The notes: a model not told the origin generated them from the sequence alone. Positions 29,646-38,952 are shown, counted from the stretch's first letter. The stretch: DNA of 64,000 nucleotides from Bradyrhizobium sp. CB2312 (GCF_029714425.1 NZ_CP121668.1:9383501-9447500), one strand, 5' to 3'. Numbers and translations: made by a program.

Positions 29646-31206
29646 TGGCTGTGTGAAAACGCTGTGCCGCTGCTATGATTCTCCGGTGATTCTTTTTGGG
29701 GGAATCGATGAGGCGCTTCGTTGAGGAGGCGGATCGTGGGCAATGCACGCTGTTGCCGGAATGCCTCGATGATTTCATTGACGAGAGTAATCCTGTCCGT
29801 GTGATCGATGCGTTTGTCGATGCGCTCGATTTGGCCGAGATGAGCTTCGAGGTTGAGCCGGCGGCGACCGGTCGGCCATCGTACCATCCCTCGGTTCTCT
29901 TGAAGCTCTACATCTATGGCTATCTGAACCGGGTGCAGTCGAGCCGGCGGCTCGAACGAGAAGCCGGACGCAATGTCGAACTGATGTGGCTGCTGGGTCC
30001 GGCTCACTCCCGATCACAAGACGATTGCCGACTTCCGCAAGGACAATGGCCTGGCGCTGCGCAGGGTGTGTGCGCGCTTCGTTGAACTCTGCCGTGGGAT
30101 GGGTCTCCTGACGACGGCGAGCGTTGCCATCGACGGCAGCAAGTTCAAAGCGGTGAACAACCGGGACAGGAACTTCACCCGGGCGAAGGTGGAGCGGCGA
30201 CGCTCCCAGCTGGAGGAGAGCGTCGCGCGGTATCTAGGCCAACTTGACACGGCCGACCGGCAGGAGCCGACGGAGGCCCTGGCCACGAAGGTGACGAGGC
30301 TTACCGAAAAGCTGACGAAGCTGAAGGAGGAAATGGGCAAGCTTGCCGCTTACGAGAAGCAGATGCTTGCATCGCCTGACCAGCAAATCTCCTTGACTGA
30401 TCCCGATAGCCGCTCGATGGCGACGAGCGGCCGCGGCTCCGGCGTCGTCGGCTACAATGTGCAGGTCGCCGTGGATACCGAGCACCATCTGATTGTGACC
30501 CATGAGGTAACGAACAGCGGCTCAGATCGGGCTCAACTGGCCAATATGGCAAAGCAGGCGAAAGAAGTGCTCCAGACCGATGCGCTCGAGGCCGTTGCCG
30601 ATCGCGGCTACTTCAGCAGCGTGGAGATCCTCGCGTGCCACGAGGCCGGCATCACGGTAACTCTGCCCAAGCCACAGACGTCGGGTGCCAAGTCAGATGG
30701 GCGCTTCGGCAAGCAGGATTTTGTCTATTTGCCTGAAGAGGACGCCTATCGCTGCCCAGCTGGAGAGCAACTGCCTTATCGCTTCACGAGCGAGGAAGAC
30801 GGGAAGCGGCTACGGCGCTACTGGACCACGGCCTGTCAAAATTGTTCGCTTAAATCGCAGTGCACGACAGGGCCAGAGCGGCGGATTCCACGATGGGAGC
30901 ATGAGCATCTGCTCGAGGCTGTGCAGCAGCGTCTCGATGCAAACCCACAAGCCATGCGCCAGCGTCGAGAGACAGTCGAGCATCCGTTCGGCACGATGAA
31001 GGCCCGCATGGGAGCGACACACTTCCTCACCAAAACGCTTCCAAAAGTAGCCGCCGAAATGGCACTCTCGGTGCTGGCCTATAATCTGACACGGGTCATG
31101 AACATCGTCGGGATCAAGCCGCTGATCGCTGCGATCGGGGCCTGAGACACACGCGGCTCCCCGCTTCCGGGACCGACGCCCTTTGAGATCGTTTTTACAC
31201 GGCCAA
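29646..31206. mobile_element. IS1182-family insertion sequence, complete ends, defective transposase
   Basis: 1,561 bp. The terminal inverted repeats are TGGCTGTGTGAAAACG at 29646-29661 and, read inward from the right, TTGGCCGTGTAAAAACG at 31206-31190. Both ends are flanked by the direct repeat GACCC (29641-29645 and 31207-31211), taken as the target-site duplication. Removing the element restores CGCTTTTGACCCGGAGCGGA, close to CTGCTTTCGACCCGAAGCGG at about 23262. One transposase gene fills the element and carries a +1 frameshift. Confidence 0.88.
29708..31145 (+). pseudogene. IS1182-family transposase, frameshifted
   Basis: Two frames together make one DDE transposase of about 478 residues. 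The first (ATG at 29708) reads RPSYHPSVLLKLYIYGYLNR and LMWLLG, typical of the N-terminal domain. At about 29999 one extra C shifts the frame; without it the text continues RLTPDHKTIADFRKDNG into the second frame, which carries TTASVAIDGSKFKAVNN, GRGSGVVGYNVQVAVD and VEHPFGTMKARMGATHF. A slippery run typical of programmed frameshifting was not seen, so this looks like an inactivating insertion. Confidence 0.9.
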
Positions 31207-31293
31207 GACCCGGAGCGGACATTGGCCCTAGCCCGAGGGCCACGCCCTATGCTTTGATATGTGCGACGGATCGACCGACCTCGGGAGGCCGTT

Positions 31294-33066
31294 TTGACCG
31301 ACAATCGCGTTGAACGACGACTTGCAGCGGTCCTGGCGGCGGATGTCGCTGGTTACTCACGGCTCATGGGGGCTGATGAGGTAGGCACTCTGCGAGCCTT
31401 GAAGGCGCATCGTCGCGAGCTGATCGATCCCTCGATTGCCGAGTACAAGGGCCGTATCGTCAAGACCACCGGCGATGGCATGCTTGTCGAATTTGCCAGC
31501 GCAGTGGACGCGGTGACATTCGCGATGACCGTTCAAAGCAGCATGCGGGAACGTAACCTCAGTGCCGCTCTACCTGTCACCTTCCGCATCGGCATCAACG
31601 TCGGTGACATCATCATCGACGGCGATGACATCTTCGGAGATGGCGTCAACGTTGCTGCCCGTGTTGAAAACGAATGCGAGCCGGGCGGGGTCTATCTCTC
31701 CGATGATGCTTTCCGGCAGGTTCAGGGGAAGACGCCGTTTGCCTTCGACGACATGGGTGATAGGTCGCTGAAGAACATCGACCGAGTAGTCCGTATCTAC
31801 GCGGTGCGGGTCGGCGCAGCGCATCCCGCACCCTCCGACGCGGGTAGGTCGCTGGAGCTATCCAGCCAGCCGCTGCGCCTCCCAGATAAGCCGTCCATCG
31901 CTGTCCTGCCGTTCGAGAACATGTCCGATGATCCTGAGCAGGAATACTTTGCCGATGGAATGGTCGAGGAGATCATCACGGCGCTGTCCCGTTTCAAGGC
32001 TCTATTTGTCATCGCCCGAAACTCCAGCTTCACCTACAAGGCGCGGGCCGTCGACGTGAAGCAGGTGGGGCGCGAGCTTGGAGTGCGCTACGTATTGGAA
32101 GGGAGCGTTCGCAAGGCGGCAAACCGAGTGCGCATCACCGGACAACTGGTCGATACCGCTACTGGAGCACATCTATGGGCCGATCGGTTTGATGGCGGGC
32201 TCGGCGACATCTTCGATCTGCAAGACCAGGTGACCGAGAGCGTTGTCTCCGCAATCGCACCAAGATTGTTGCAGGCTGAAATCGAACTGGCGACGCGGCG
32301 TCGGCCGGATAACCTCAGCGCTTATGACCTTTATCTCCGAGCCGCAGCGCGGCTTTATTCTTATACCCGCGAGGGCTCAGCGGAGGCGCTCCAGCTGTTG
32401 CATCGTGCTTTGCAGATCGACCCCCGGTATGGCGCTACGGCGTCGTTCGCAGCCAGTTGCCACCTTCTCAACATCAGTCACGGATGGGCTGTCGATTGGA
32501 AGTCAACGATTGAAGAAGCGACGCGGCTTTCGCGATTGGCGCTAAGTATTGACGAGAATGACGCGGAGGCTTTGGCCATCGCTGGTCGCGCAACGGCTTT
32601 CTCCGGAGATACGGACGCTGCTATCGAACTGGTGGACCGGGCGATCGCTCTCAATCCAAATTCCGCCAATGCATGGAACCGAAGAGGCTTGACCTATCGG
32701 CATCTTGGGCATCCCGATGAAGCACTCCGAAGTTTTGAGCGCGCCATCCGCCTGAGCCCGGTCGACCCCTGGATTTTCCTGACGTTCACGGGAATGGGGA
32801 TTGCGTTTATTGACCTTCGGCGCTTCGACGAAGCGGCCACGTTTGCAAGGAAGGCCCTTCGCAAGAACCGCGCTTCTTCGATGGTCTATCGCTGCCTTGC
32901 GGCGGCCTCGGCACATCTCGGACGCGAAGCAGAAACGAAAGAGGCAGTTGCCCACATGCTTGAGCTCGAGCCCAATTTTCGCATTGCTGAATGGGTGGCC
33001 CGCACCAGTTCGTCAAAGCTCGAGGTATTTATTGACGGGCTGCGCAAAGCAGGACTTCCCGAATGA
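31294..33066 (+). CDS. Class III adenylate cyclase with TolB-like and TPR domains
   Basis: 590 residues. The catalytic domain (about 8-165) has metal aspartates D17 in LAADVAGYSR and D61 in TTGDGMLVEF, the adenine-specifying K57, and the transition-state N119/R123 in GDGVNVAARVE, so it should be an active adenylate cyclase. A TolB-like FlgO-type segment (KPSIAVLPFENMS) and several TPRs (about 320-560) follow. No membrane helix. This architecture is abundant in Bradyrhizobium and makes cAMP in response to unknown signals. The TTG at 31294 is chosen because GGGAGG lies six bases upstream; a GTG at 31261 is the alternative. Confidence 0.9.
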   Translation: MTDNRVERRLAAVLAADVAGYSRLMGADEVGTLRALKAHRRELIDPSIAEYKGRIVKTTGDGMLVEFASAVDAVTFAMTVQSSMRERNLSAALPVTFRIGINVGDIIIDGDDIFGDGVNVAARVENECEPGGVYLSDDAFRQVQGKTPFAFDDMGDRSLKNIDRVVRIYAVRVGAAHPAPSDAGRSLELSSQPLRLPDKPSIAVLPFENMSDDPEQEYFADGMVEEIITALSRFKALFVIARNSSFTYKARAVDVKQVGRELGVRYVLEGSVRKAANRVRITGQLVDTATGAHLWADRFDGGLGDIFDLQDQVTESVVSAIAPRLLQAEIELATRRRPDNLSAYDLYLRAAARLYSYTREGSAEALQLLHRALQIDPRYGATASFAASCHLLNISHGWAVDWKSTIEEATRLSRLALSIDENDAEALAIAGRATAFSGDTDAAIELVDRAIALNPNSANAWNRRGLTYRHLGHPDEALRSFERAIRLSPVDPWIFLTFTGMGIAFIDLRRFDEAATFARKALRKNRASSMVYRCLAAASAHLGREAETKEAVAHMLELEPNFRIAEWVARTSSSKLEVFIDGLRKAGLPE

Positions 33067-33212
33067 GTGATACGCGGGTCGTCGGCTCACGCGAGACGAA
33101 CTTCGACGAAAAGAATTTCGATCGGGATCGTGTGAACGGGAAGCTGCGCGAGTCTCCGGATCCGTGGGAGAAGTCAGCCAAACTCACCGCCGCTGACCTT
33201 GGTCTCGCCTAA
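33063..33212 (+). CDS. Small ORF coupled to the adenylate cyclase gene
   Basis: 49 codons beginning at the ATGA overlap with the cyclase stop. The product is highly polar (MSDTRVVGSRETNFDEKNFD at the start, PDPWEKSAKLTAADLGLA at the end) with no recognisable domain. The overlap argues for translation, but a conserved counterpart is unknown to me and a palindromic repeat starts directly after it, so it could be the remnant of a longer gene. Confidence 0.3.
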   Translation: MSDTRVVGSRETNFDEKNFDRDRVNGKLRESPDPWEKSAKLTAADLGLA

Positions 33213-33221
33213 CTGGGCAGC

Positions 33222-33322
33222 CGGATGGGTTGAGATCTTGCGGAGCCCATCGCCCTGGTATTTTCGTTGGCTCGCCCGATGTAGAAGTTTGAGGGGTTTT
33301 GCTTCGCTCTACCCATCCTACG
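33222..33322. repeat. Diverged palindromic repeat (family C-like)
   Basis: Arms CCGGATGGGTTGAG and CTACCCATCCTACG frame about 100 bp with internal GCCCATCG and CGCCCGATG segments. This resembles the 'CGTAGGATGGGTAGAG' class of intergenic repeat in Bradyrhizobium-like genomes and is a more diverged relative of the copies at 19006 and 56581. Confidence 0.55.
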
Positions 33323-33483
33323 AACTCGGGCCCTGGGCCGACGGGCTCGTGTTCGATAATTTCCAGCACTACACCTGGCTGCACGTCGGCTCCTTCGCGA
33401 TCGGGCTTGCCGCCGTTGCGGTGGCGCTGAGTTTTCCGACGAGGCGCAGGCCATCGCTCGACCTTGGCCGCGCTGCGGCGTGA
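33323..33483 (+). pseudogene. Remnant of a membrane-protein C-terminus
   Basis: After the repeat the frame reads LGPWADGLVFDNFQHYTWLH, then VGSFAIGLAAVAVALSFPTR and ends at 33483. That is a loop plus one transmembrane helix and a basic tail, as at the end of a multi-helix transporter (MFS-like is a guess). No start or earlier part exists, because the frame enters from the repeat. Best explained as a decayed 3' end. Confidence 0.35.
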
Positions 33484-33532
33484 CGCGGTGACGGACGAGC
33501 GAGCCCGGACGATAAGTCCGCAGCCCGCATTC

Positions 33533-34486
33533 CTACAGCTTCCCGAACTCATCCAGCGCTCGGATCACCAGGGGCATGAACTCATCGCCGCCACCGTGGC
33601 CGGCGTCGCCGAGAACATGCAGCCTGCTGGTCGTCCATCGCCTGTGCAGTTGCCAGGCCGTGGACAACGGTCCAGAGACGTCGAAACGGCCGTGAATCAA
33701 GGCGCCGGGAATGCCGTTCAGCTTCGTTGCGTCGCGGATCAATCGACCATTCTCGAGAAACGCCGCGTTGCGCCAATAGTGCGTGACGAGCCGGGCAAAT
33801 CGTAGCCGAAATTCCGCGTCGTCATATCGCGGATTGGGCTGATGTCCCGGTGTCAGCGAGACGTGCGCGTCCTCCCAGAGGCACCATTCCCGCGCGGCTG
33901 CATCGCGAACCGCCTCGTCGGCGTCCGCCAGCATGATCGCGTAGGCATCGACGAGCGGGAGGCTGCGCAGACGCCGGGGGACAGCATCGGAAAAGCGCTC
34001 CCATTCCCTTGGAAAGATGCGCCCGACATCGTGGGTGATCCACTGCACCTCGTCACGCGATGTCGTGGTCACAAAGCCGAGCACCATCGCTTTCACCCGC
34101 CGCGGATGGACTTGCGCGTAGGCAAGGCCGAGCGTGGTTCCCCAGGACAGGCCGAGGATGATCCAGCTTTCGATACCGAGCAGATCGCGCAGCCTCTCGA
34201 TATCCGCGATCAGGTGGTGGGTAGTATTGCTTGCCAGGTCCGCGCCCGATTCACTTGCAAGCGGAAGGCTGCGACCGGAGCCGCGCTGATCAAGCAGCAC
34301 GGCCTTGTAGACGTTCGGATTGAAACACCGCCTTTGCCCGATAGAGCAACCCGTGCCAGGACCGCCATGCAGGAAAAGCGCCGGCTTGCCGGTGGGGTTG
34401 CCGCAACATTCCCAGTAAATCCGGTGACCATCCCCGACATCCAGCAATCCATGCTCATACGGCTCGATGGGCGGGAACTGAGCCAT
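33533..34486 (-). CDS. pip: Prolyl aminopeptidase (proline iminopeptidase)
   Basis: 317 residues, alpha/beta-hydrolase of peptidase family S33. It removes N-terminal proline from peptides. The oxyanion region HGGPGTGCS and the DQRGSGRS motif are typical; the nucleophile is in GLSWGTTLGL (about 112), the acid in GRFDVSGPL and the His in GDAGHGGGDE. Cytoplasmic, no signal. It is downstream of the serine hydrolase gene on the other side of a 148-bp gap. Family assignment is firm. Confidence 0.93.
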   Translation of the reverse strand: MAQFPPIEPYEHGLLDVGDGHRIYWECCGNPTGKPALFLHGGPGTGCSIGQRRCFNPNVYKAVLLDQRGSGRSLPLASESGADLASNTTHHLIADIERLRDLLGIESWIILGLSWGTTLGLAYAQVHPRRVKAMVLGFVTTTSRDEVQWITHDVGRIFPREWERFSDAVPRRLRSLPLVDAYAIMLADADEAVRDAAAREWCLWEDAHVSLTPGHQPNPRYDDAEFRLRFARLVTHYWRNAAFLENGRLIRDATKLNGIPGALIHGRFDVSGPLSTAWQLHRRWTTSRLHVLGDAGHGGGDEFMPLVIRALDEFGKL

Positions 34487-34634
34487 CGCTTTTTCTCTTG
34501 AGTTGGATCGAGGGGACTTTGGGAAGCCTTCCTATCCTATCGCGCGACGCCAGGGCAATTCATTGCCCGAGCTGCCCAAGCACGGCGGACCACAACGCGA
34601 GCGGCTCCCTGAGGGCTCCCGGCTCGGACGGCTT

Positions 34635-35861
34635 CTAGCGAACGGCCGTGTGCACCATGACGAGCTTCGAGGCCGGATCGACCAGGATGACCTGGCCGCG
34701 GATGCCGATCAGGGCAAATCTGCGCTGCTCGCCGGGGAGGAGCCAGACCTGATAGCCGTAGCCGAAATAGGGCGTGGCCACGCGCGGCGCGAGATGGCCA
34801 TCCTCCGGCCTGACGGTCGTGGCATCCAGCAGCCACTGCCGGGGAATCAACTGACGACCGTCCCAGGCGCCGTCGTGTGCGAGCAGCCGGCCCAGACGCG
34901 CATAGTCGCGCAAGGTCGCGTTGAAACAGCAGAACGCAATCTCCTGCCCGCCGCTATCGATCGCCCATGAGGCATCCGCTTCAGTGCCGATGGCATTCCA
35001 GATCCGGTCGTGGAAATAGTCGGCAACCGGCGTACCCGTGGCGGCGCGCAGGACGAGGCCGAGGATCTCGGTTTCCACGCTGGCATAGTGCCACCGGGTG
35101 CCCGGCGGTGCGGTTCTCGTATTGAATTGCGCGACGGCGGCGGCGGGGTCTTTCGTCTCTTCGACGAACAAGGCTCGCCCAAGTCGGGCGATGTCATCGT
35201 TCCCGTCATAGACCTCCGAGAATTCGACGCCCGACGACATGTTCAGCAGGGCCCGGATGGAGGTGTTTCCATATTCCTTACCTGCAAGGCCCGGGACGTA
35301 GGTTGAGACGAGGTCGTCGATCGACTTGATCCGTCCCTCCGAGACCGCGATCCCGACCAGCATGCCCACCAGCGTCTTGGCCATGGACTGCGAGAGAAAG
35401 CGGTCCTGGTCGGTCCGCGCATATTGATAGTGCTCGTACAGGATGGTGTCGTCCCTGGCGATCAGGAGTCCCGTCACCGGGTTGCGCTTGAGATAATCCG
35501 CGATGCTCAGCCGCTCGGACCCGAAACTGTAGGCGATCGATGGCTCCGGCGCGCGCTTGAACTGCCAGGGCGTCGTCGCGCGCGCGATCCGACGGGAAGG
35601 GTAGATCTCGCCAAAATGGCTGTAGACTCCGACCAGTTGGTCAAGCCGGGCGGTGGTCCCCCGCGTACCGACCGGATAGCCGGACGCCGCGCCGTAAAGC
35701 TCGGCATCGGGGCCGCTGTCCGAAAACACCGGCCCCGGCTCGCCGAGAGGGCTTCGGAGGCCCTCTGCGCAAACCAAGGGCGCCGAGAGCGCGGAGGCGA
35801 GAATGACAGACGCAAAAAGCCTGCGGCAACTGCGCGGCCTGCAGAGCGCTCCCCAACTCAT
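34635..35861 (-). CDS. Exported serine hydrolase (class C beta-lactamase family)
   Basis: 408 residues. An N-terminal signal peptide (about 14-33, ending VCAEG) indicates export. The penicillin-binding-type SxxK is S159-K162 in SQSMAKTLVG, and a Tyr motif occurs in WHYASVETEI; the C-terminal RFALIGIRGQVI lies where the KTG-like box belongs. Such proteins include esterases, D-aminopeptidases and 6-aminohexanoate hydrolases as well as beta-lactamases, so antibiotic hydrolysis is not implied. Confidence 0.85.
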   Translation of the reverse strand: MSWGALCRPRSCRRLFASVILASALSAPLVCAEGLRSPLGEPGPVFSDSGPDAELYGAASGYPVGTRGTTARLDQLVGVYSHFGEIYPSRRIARATTPWQFKRAPEPSIAYSFGSERLSIADYLKRNPVTGLLIARDDTILYEHYQYARTDQDRFLSQSMAKTLVGMLVGIAVSEGRIKSIDDLVSTYVPGLAGKEYGNTSIRALLNMSSGVEFSEVYDGNDDIARLGRALFVEETKDPAAAVAQFNTRTAPPGTRWHYASVETEILGLVLRAATGTPVADYFHDRIWNAIGTEADASWAIDSGGQEIAFCCFNATLRDYARLGRLLAHDGAWDGRQLIPRQWLLDATTVRPEDGHLAPRVATPYFGYGYQVWLLPGEQRRFALIGIRGQVILVDPASKLVMVHTAVR

Positions 35862-36033
35862 TGGCCTTCCTCCTCACACCTCGTCGCGTGTGCGCTTGTG
35901 AGAACGACTTGCGGGCCGGTGACGAGAGGCATGCTATCACGAGGGGTGGATGGAGTCAGCATGAACACCATAGCCGACGTCGGCCGACATCTCCGTTTCA
36001 GATGGCAAACCTCCGGCACCACCGACATCGCCA

Positions 36034-36723
36034 TCACCCGATGGCGAAATCGGCCGCCGTCTCCGCGTGAATCGCGGTCGTGTCGAATGTCTCGACCGTC
36101 GTGTCACCCTGCCCGACCAGCATCGTGATCTCGGTGCAGCCGAGGATGATGCACTCGGCGCCCGAGGCGACCAGCGCCGCCATCACGTCCTGATAGCGGC
36201 GGCGCGAGGGCTCCGCGGTGACGCCAAGGCACAGCTCGTCGTAGATGATGCGGTTGACGTCGGCGCGCGCGTCTGCGGGAGGAACGAGGACGTCGAGATC
36301 ATGCGCGCGCAGCCGCTCGATGTAGAAGTCCTCCTCCATTGTGAACTTCGTGCCGAGCAATCCGACGCGCCGGTATCCTTTGGCCCGGATGCGCTCAGCC
36401 GTCGCGTCGCCGATGTGGATGAAGGGAATGGTCAGCTTCGACGTGATCTCGGGCGCCAGCTTGTGCATCGTGTTGGTGCACAGCACGATGGCGCGCGCGC
36501 CAGCGCTTTCGAGGCGGCGCGCGACCTCGGCAAGGCTGGATGCTGCCTCCTGCCAACGGCCGGCATACTGCATCTGCTTGATCTCCTGGAAATCGTAGGA
36601 GTACAGCAGCAGCGGCGCCGAATGCAGCTTGCCCAGCCGATCGCGGACGCGCTCGTTGATGAGCTTGTAATAGAGCGCGGTGCTCTCCCAGCTCATGCCG
36701 CCAATCAGGCCAATGGTTCGCAT
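36034..36723 (-). CDS. Aspartate/glutamate racemase family protein
   Basis: 229 residues. The start MRTIGLIGGMSWESTALYY is the family N-terminus. The two catalytic cysteines are C82 in VLCTNTMHKL and C196 in ILGCTEITML, so a cofactor-independent racemase is expected; aspartate is the likely substrate for this subfamily. The ATG at 36723 has AAAGG before it and is preferred over the one at 36738. Function as an amino-acid racemase is from family; substrate not proven. Confidence 0.9.
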   Translation of the reverse strand: MRTIGLIGGMSWESTALYYKLINERVRDRLGKLHSAPLLLYSYDFQEIKQMQYAGRWQEAASSLAEVARRLESAGARAIVLCTNTMHKLAPEITSKLTIPFIHIGDATAERIRAKGYRRVGLLGTKFTMEEDFYIERLRAHDLDVLVPPADARADVNRIIYDELCLGVTAEPSRRRYQDVMAALVASGAECIILGCTEITMLVGQGDTTVETFDTTAIHAETAADFAIG

Positions 36724-36893
36724 CCTCGTGCCTTTCAAGAAATGTCTCGACCGGATCGTAGACGATGAGAGAGGAGCTCGCCATCACGATGCGGAGCAAC
36801 GGGTGCATTGAACCCGATCCGGCTTCAACGACACTATCCCCTGCGTAGGGATCGGCCTCGCCCGTTCACGGGCGATACGGCGGAGCATCTGGC

Positions 36894-37103
36894 ATGCGAA
36901 AACGAAACTGGCGATTGATTGCGGTGGGCACGGTGCTGCTGGTGCTGGCCGTGCTGTTCTTCCTGTCGATGCGCGACATGACGCTGTGGTCCAATGATCC
37001 GGTCGCCCTGATGCGCACGGTCGGGGAGGTCTCCGGCGCCGTCGGCGCCATCAGCCTCGTCATGATCGTGTTCGGCCTGATCGGCCGCAAGGCCCCGGTC
37101 TGA
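36894..37103 (+). CDS. Small two-helix membrane protein
   Basis: 69 residues with two transmembrane helices (about 8-25, LIAVGTVLLVLAVLFFLS, and 45-63, AVGAISLVMIVFGLIG) joined by a short polar loop and framed by basic ends (MRKRNWR, GRKAPV). No domain is recognised. Coding is supported by the regular helix-loop-helix pattern; no strong ribosome site is seen. Confidence 0.55.
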   Translation: MRKRNWRLIAVGTVLLVLAVLFFLSMRDMTLWSNDPVALMRTVGEVSGAVGAISLVMIVFGLIGRKAPV

Positions 37104-37231
37104 CCAAGCGTCGTTCCGGAAGGCGGGTCACGGCAGCATCACGCCTCCGCTAGGAACGGAATAACAGGTCGCTGGCGCAAATCTGGATGTCAGAACCGCG
37201 CATCTCGCGCGGACGCCATTTGGAGGCCTCG

Positions 37232-37468
37232 ATGATCACCTCGAAGCTGCTGCTTGTGCTCGCCCTCGCATCGACGCTTGGCGCCGCGTCGGCGCAATCG
37301 TTCCATCCGGCGGCGGCCGGAAAGGAAACGACCACCCGACCCTGGACGGCGCCGGTCGGTCATCGCCAGCCGCGCGCATCGGACGTTCCCGCGACGACGA
37401 TGGGACCGCTGGATCAGGAGGATGCTTACATCGACAGCAGGATCGCCGGCATCTGCCGGGGCTGCTGA
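37232..37468 (+). CDS. Small secreted protein of unknown function
   Basis: 78 residues: a signal peptide (TSKLLLVLALASTLGAASAQ, cleaved near residue 22) and a Pro/Thr-rich mature part ending AGICRGC. TGGAGG lies just before the ATG at 37232, which fixes the start within a longer frame. No family recognised. It stands alone upstream of the alpha/beta hydrolase. Confidence 0.6.
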   Translation: MITSKLLLVLALASTLGAASAQSFHPAAAGKETTTRPWTAPVGHRQPRASDVPATTMGPLDQEDAYIDSRIAGICRGC

Positions 37469-37718
37469 TCGGGGGATTTTGCAGCCGACCTCCACTTCTG
37501 AGCCGAGGCGGTCGTCGGCGCTCGCCGCCGCGCTGTCCGCCACTGCCCCCGCAGCGGACGTCGCGGGTAGAGCCTAACGCAACAGGGGACTCTATCGAGG
37601 TCCTGCTGCTCGTTCGGGCTGCCAACCTGCGGTTCGTTGATACATGCAACGCAACGTCGCATGGCCGAGCTTCCATCGTCGGGATATCTTCTCTACTTTC
37701 AGATGCAGGGAGCTTGCC

Positions 37719-38618
37719 ATGCACTTCTGGACCAAAGTCCTCATAGCCAGTCTCATTCTCTGTCCTTGGTATGTGGCGCCAGCTATCGGAGATGACGTCA
37801 AGCAGATAAGCGTCGCCGGCGCGCAGTTCGCCTACATCGAGGCTGGGCAAGGAGATCCCGTTGTTTTGGTGCACGGCGGACTTCAGGACTATCGCTTTTG
37901 GAATGCGCATGTTCCGGTGTTCGCGAAAAATCACCGTGTCATCTCCTACAGCCGGCAAAATCATTTTCCGAATGCAACGAGCAAGGACGGTCTGCCTGAT
38001 GCCGCGGCAGATGTTCACGCTGAGGATTTGGCCGCTATCCTGTCGGGGCTCGGCATAAAGCAAGCTCACATCGTTGCTCACTCGGCCGGCGCACATGCCG
38101 CGCTGTTCTTCGCCGCCAATCACCCTGAGATGGTGAAAACGCTCATCATCAATGAACCCCCGGCCACGAGGTTGCTCACCGGAGCAGCCGGAGGCACGGA
38201 GATCTTGAAGGAATGGAACGTTCGGTTTGCGTCCACACGGGAGGCATTCCGAAATGGCGAGATTGATGCCGGGCTCCGGCTCTTTGCGGAAGCTGTCGGC
38301 GGACCCGGCACCTACGACCGGCGGTCCGAGAGCGATCGCAGGATGATGTCCGACAATGCGCTGTCTTCCGTCGCAGACGTGACCAGTACCCGTCCACGTC
38401 CGGTGTTCACCTGTGACATGGCAAAGCGCATTTCAATGCCGACGCTTTTGACAAATGGTCAGCGCAGTCCCGAGTTTTTCCAGCGCATCGCTGACGAACT
38501 GGAACAATGCCTGCCTCAACGAACTCGCGTAAGAATCCCCGGCTCATCTCACACTGTTCCAGGAGAAGCCCCTGACACCTATGACGAGGCCGTGCTCGCC
38601 TTCATCGCGAGCCACTAA
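37719..38618 (+). CDS. Exported alpha/beta hydrolase
   Basis: 299 residues. A signal peptide (about 1-24) precedes an alpha/beta-hydrolase fold: oxyanion segment VLVHGGLQDYRFW near 49-61, nucleophile S122 in VAHSAGAHAALF, and a C-terminal His in GSSHTVPGE. Related to the general esterase/haloalkane-dehalogenase-like branch; substrate unknown. CAGGGAG lies upstream of the ATG at 37719. Its stop codon TAA is the first three bases of the palindromic repeat at 38616-38657. Confidence 0.82.
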   Translation: MHFWTKVLIASLILCPWYVAPAIGDDVKQISVAGAQFAYIEAGQGDPVVLVHGGLQDYRFWNAHVPVFAKNHRVISYSRQNHFPNATSKDGLPDAAADVHAEDLAAILSGLGIKQAHIVAHSAGAHAALFFAANHPEMVKTLIINEPPATRLLTGAAGGTEILKEWNVRFASTREAFRNGEIDAGLRLFAEAVGGPGTYDRRSESDRRMMSDNALSSVADVTSTRPRPVFTCDMAKRISMPTLLTNGQRSPEFFQRIADELEQCLPQRTRVRIPGSSHTVPGEAPDTYDEAVLAFIASH

Positions 38619-38657
38619 AGCGCGATGAGATCAGGATGAATCGTCATCGCGCTTTAG
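38616..38657. repeat. Palindromic repeat, family D (first stem only)
   Basis: Perfect stem TAAAGCGCGATGA / TCATCGCGCTTTA separated by a 15-base loop, matching the first half of 24344-24447. Its first bases form the stop codon of the upstream hydrolase gene. As an RNA hairpin it could end or stabilise that mRNA; the T run is short. Confidence 0.85.
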
Positions 38658-38952
38658 TGCGACTGCGGCCGAAATGGCACGGAAGATCGATGAACTCTGC
38701 GAAGCGCGGCCGACCGCCCGTTGACGCGGCCGCGCCCCGACGCTAAATGGCCATGTCGGAAAAGGCAGACTTGGTCTGGTAAGCCCAAGTCCTTTCGGTA
38801 ACGAAAGCTCTGGTCTTTGGCCTCGCGCCCGAGATCCCCACGACGAACAACGGTCGCCGGTCAGGCGATCCCTCGTTCGTCCGTGAGGTCCTCGGGTTCG
38901 GGAAACGCTCCGGTCGAACATCGACAGTCGAATATCGACAACGGAGCTTTTC
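38658..38952. promoter_or_regulatory. Upstream region of the monooxygenase with inverted and direct repeats
   Basis: 295 bp (334 bp with the preceding repeat) without a gene. Inverted repeats ACTTGG/CCAAGT (38769-38774 with 38785-38790) and CTTTCG/CGAAAG (38792-38797 with 38802-38807) stand side by side. Two near-identical direct repeats, TCGAACATCGACA at 38914-38926 and TCGAATATCGACA at 38928-38940, end 12 bases before the gene. These look like regulator binding sites, but no regulator gene is adjacent. Confidence 0.4.

Noticed and set aside
29435..30007. Minus-strand frame across the IS left end
   Set aside because: Antisense to the transposase and crossing the IS boundary, so it cannot be an old gene.
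35961..36070. Short frame starting MNTIADVGRHL, with GGAG upstream
   Set aside because: It runs into the 3' end of the racemase on the opposite strand and has no recognised homology; perhaps a 5' remnant, too weak to list.
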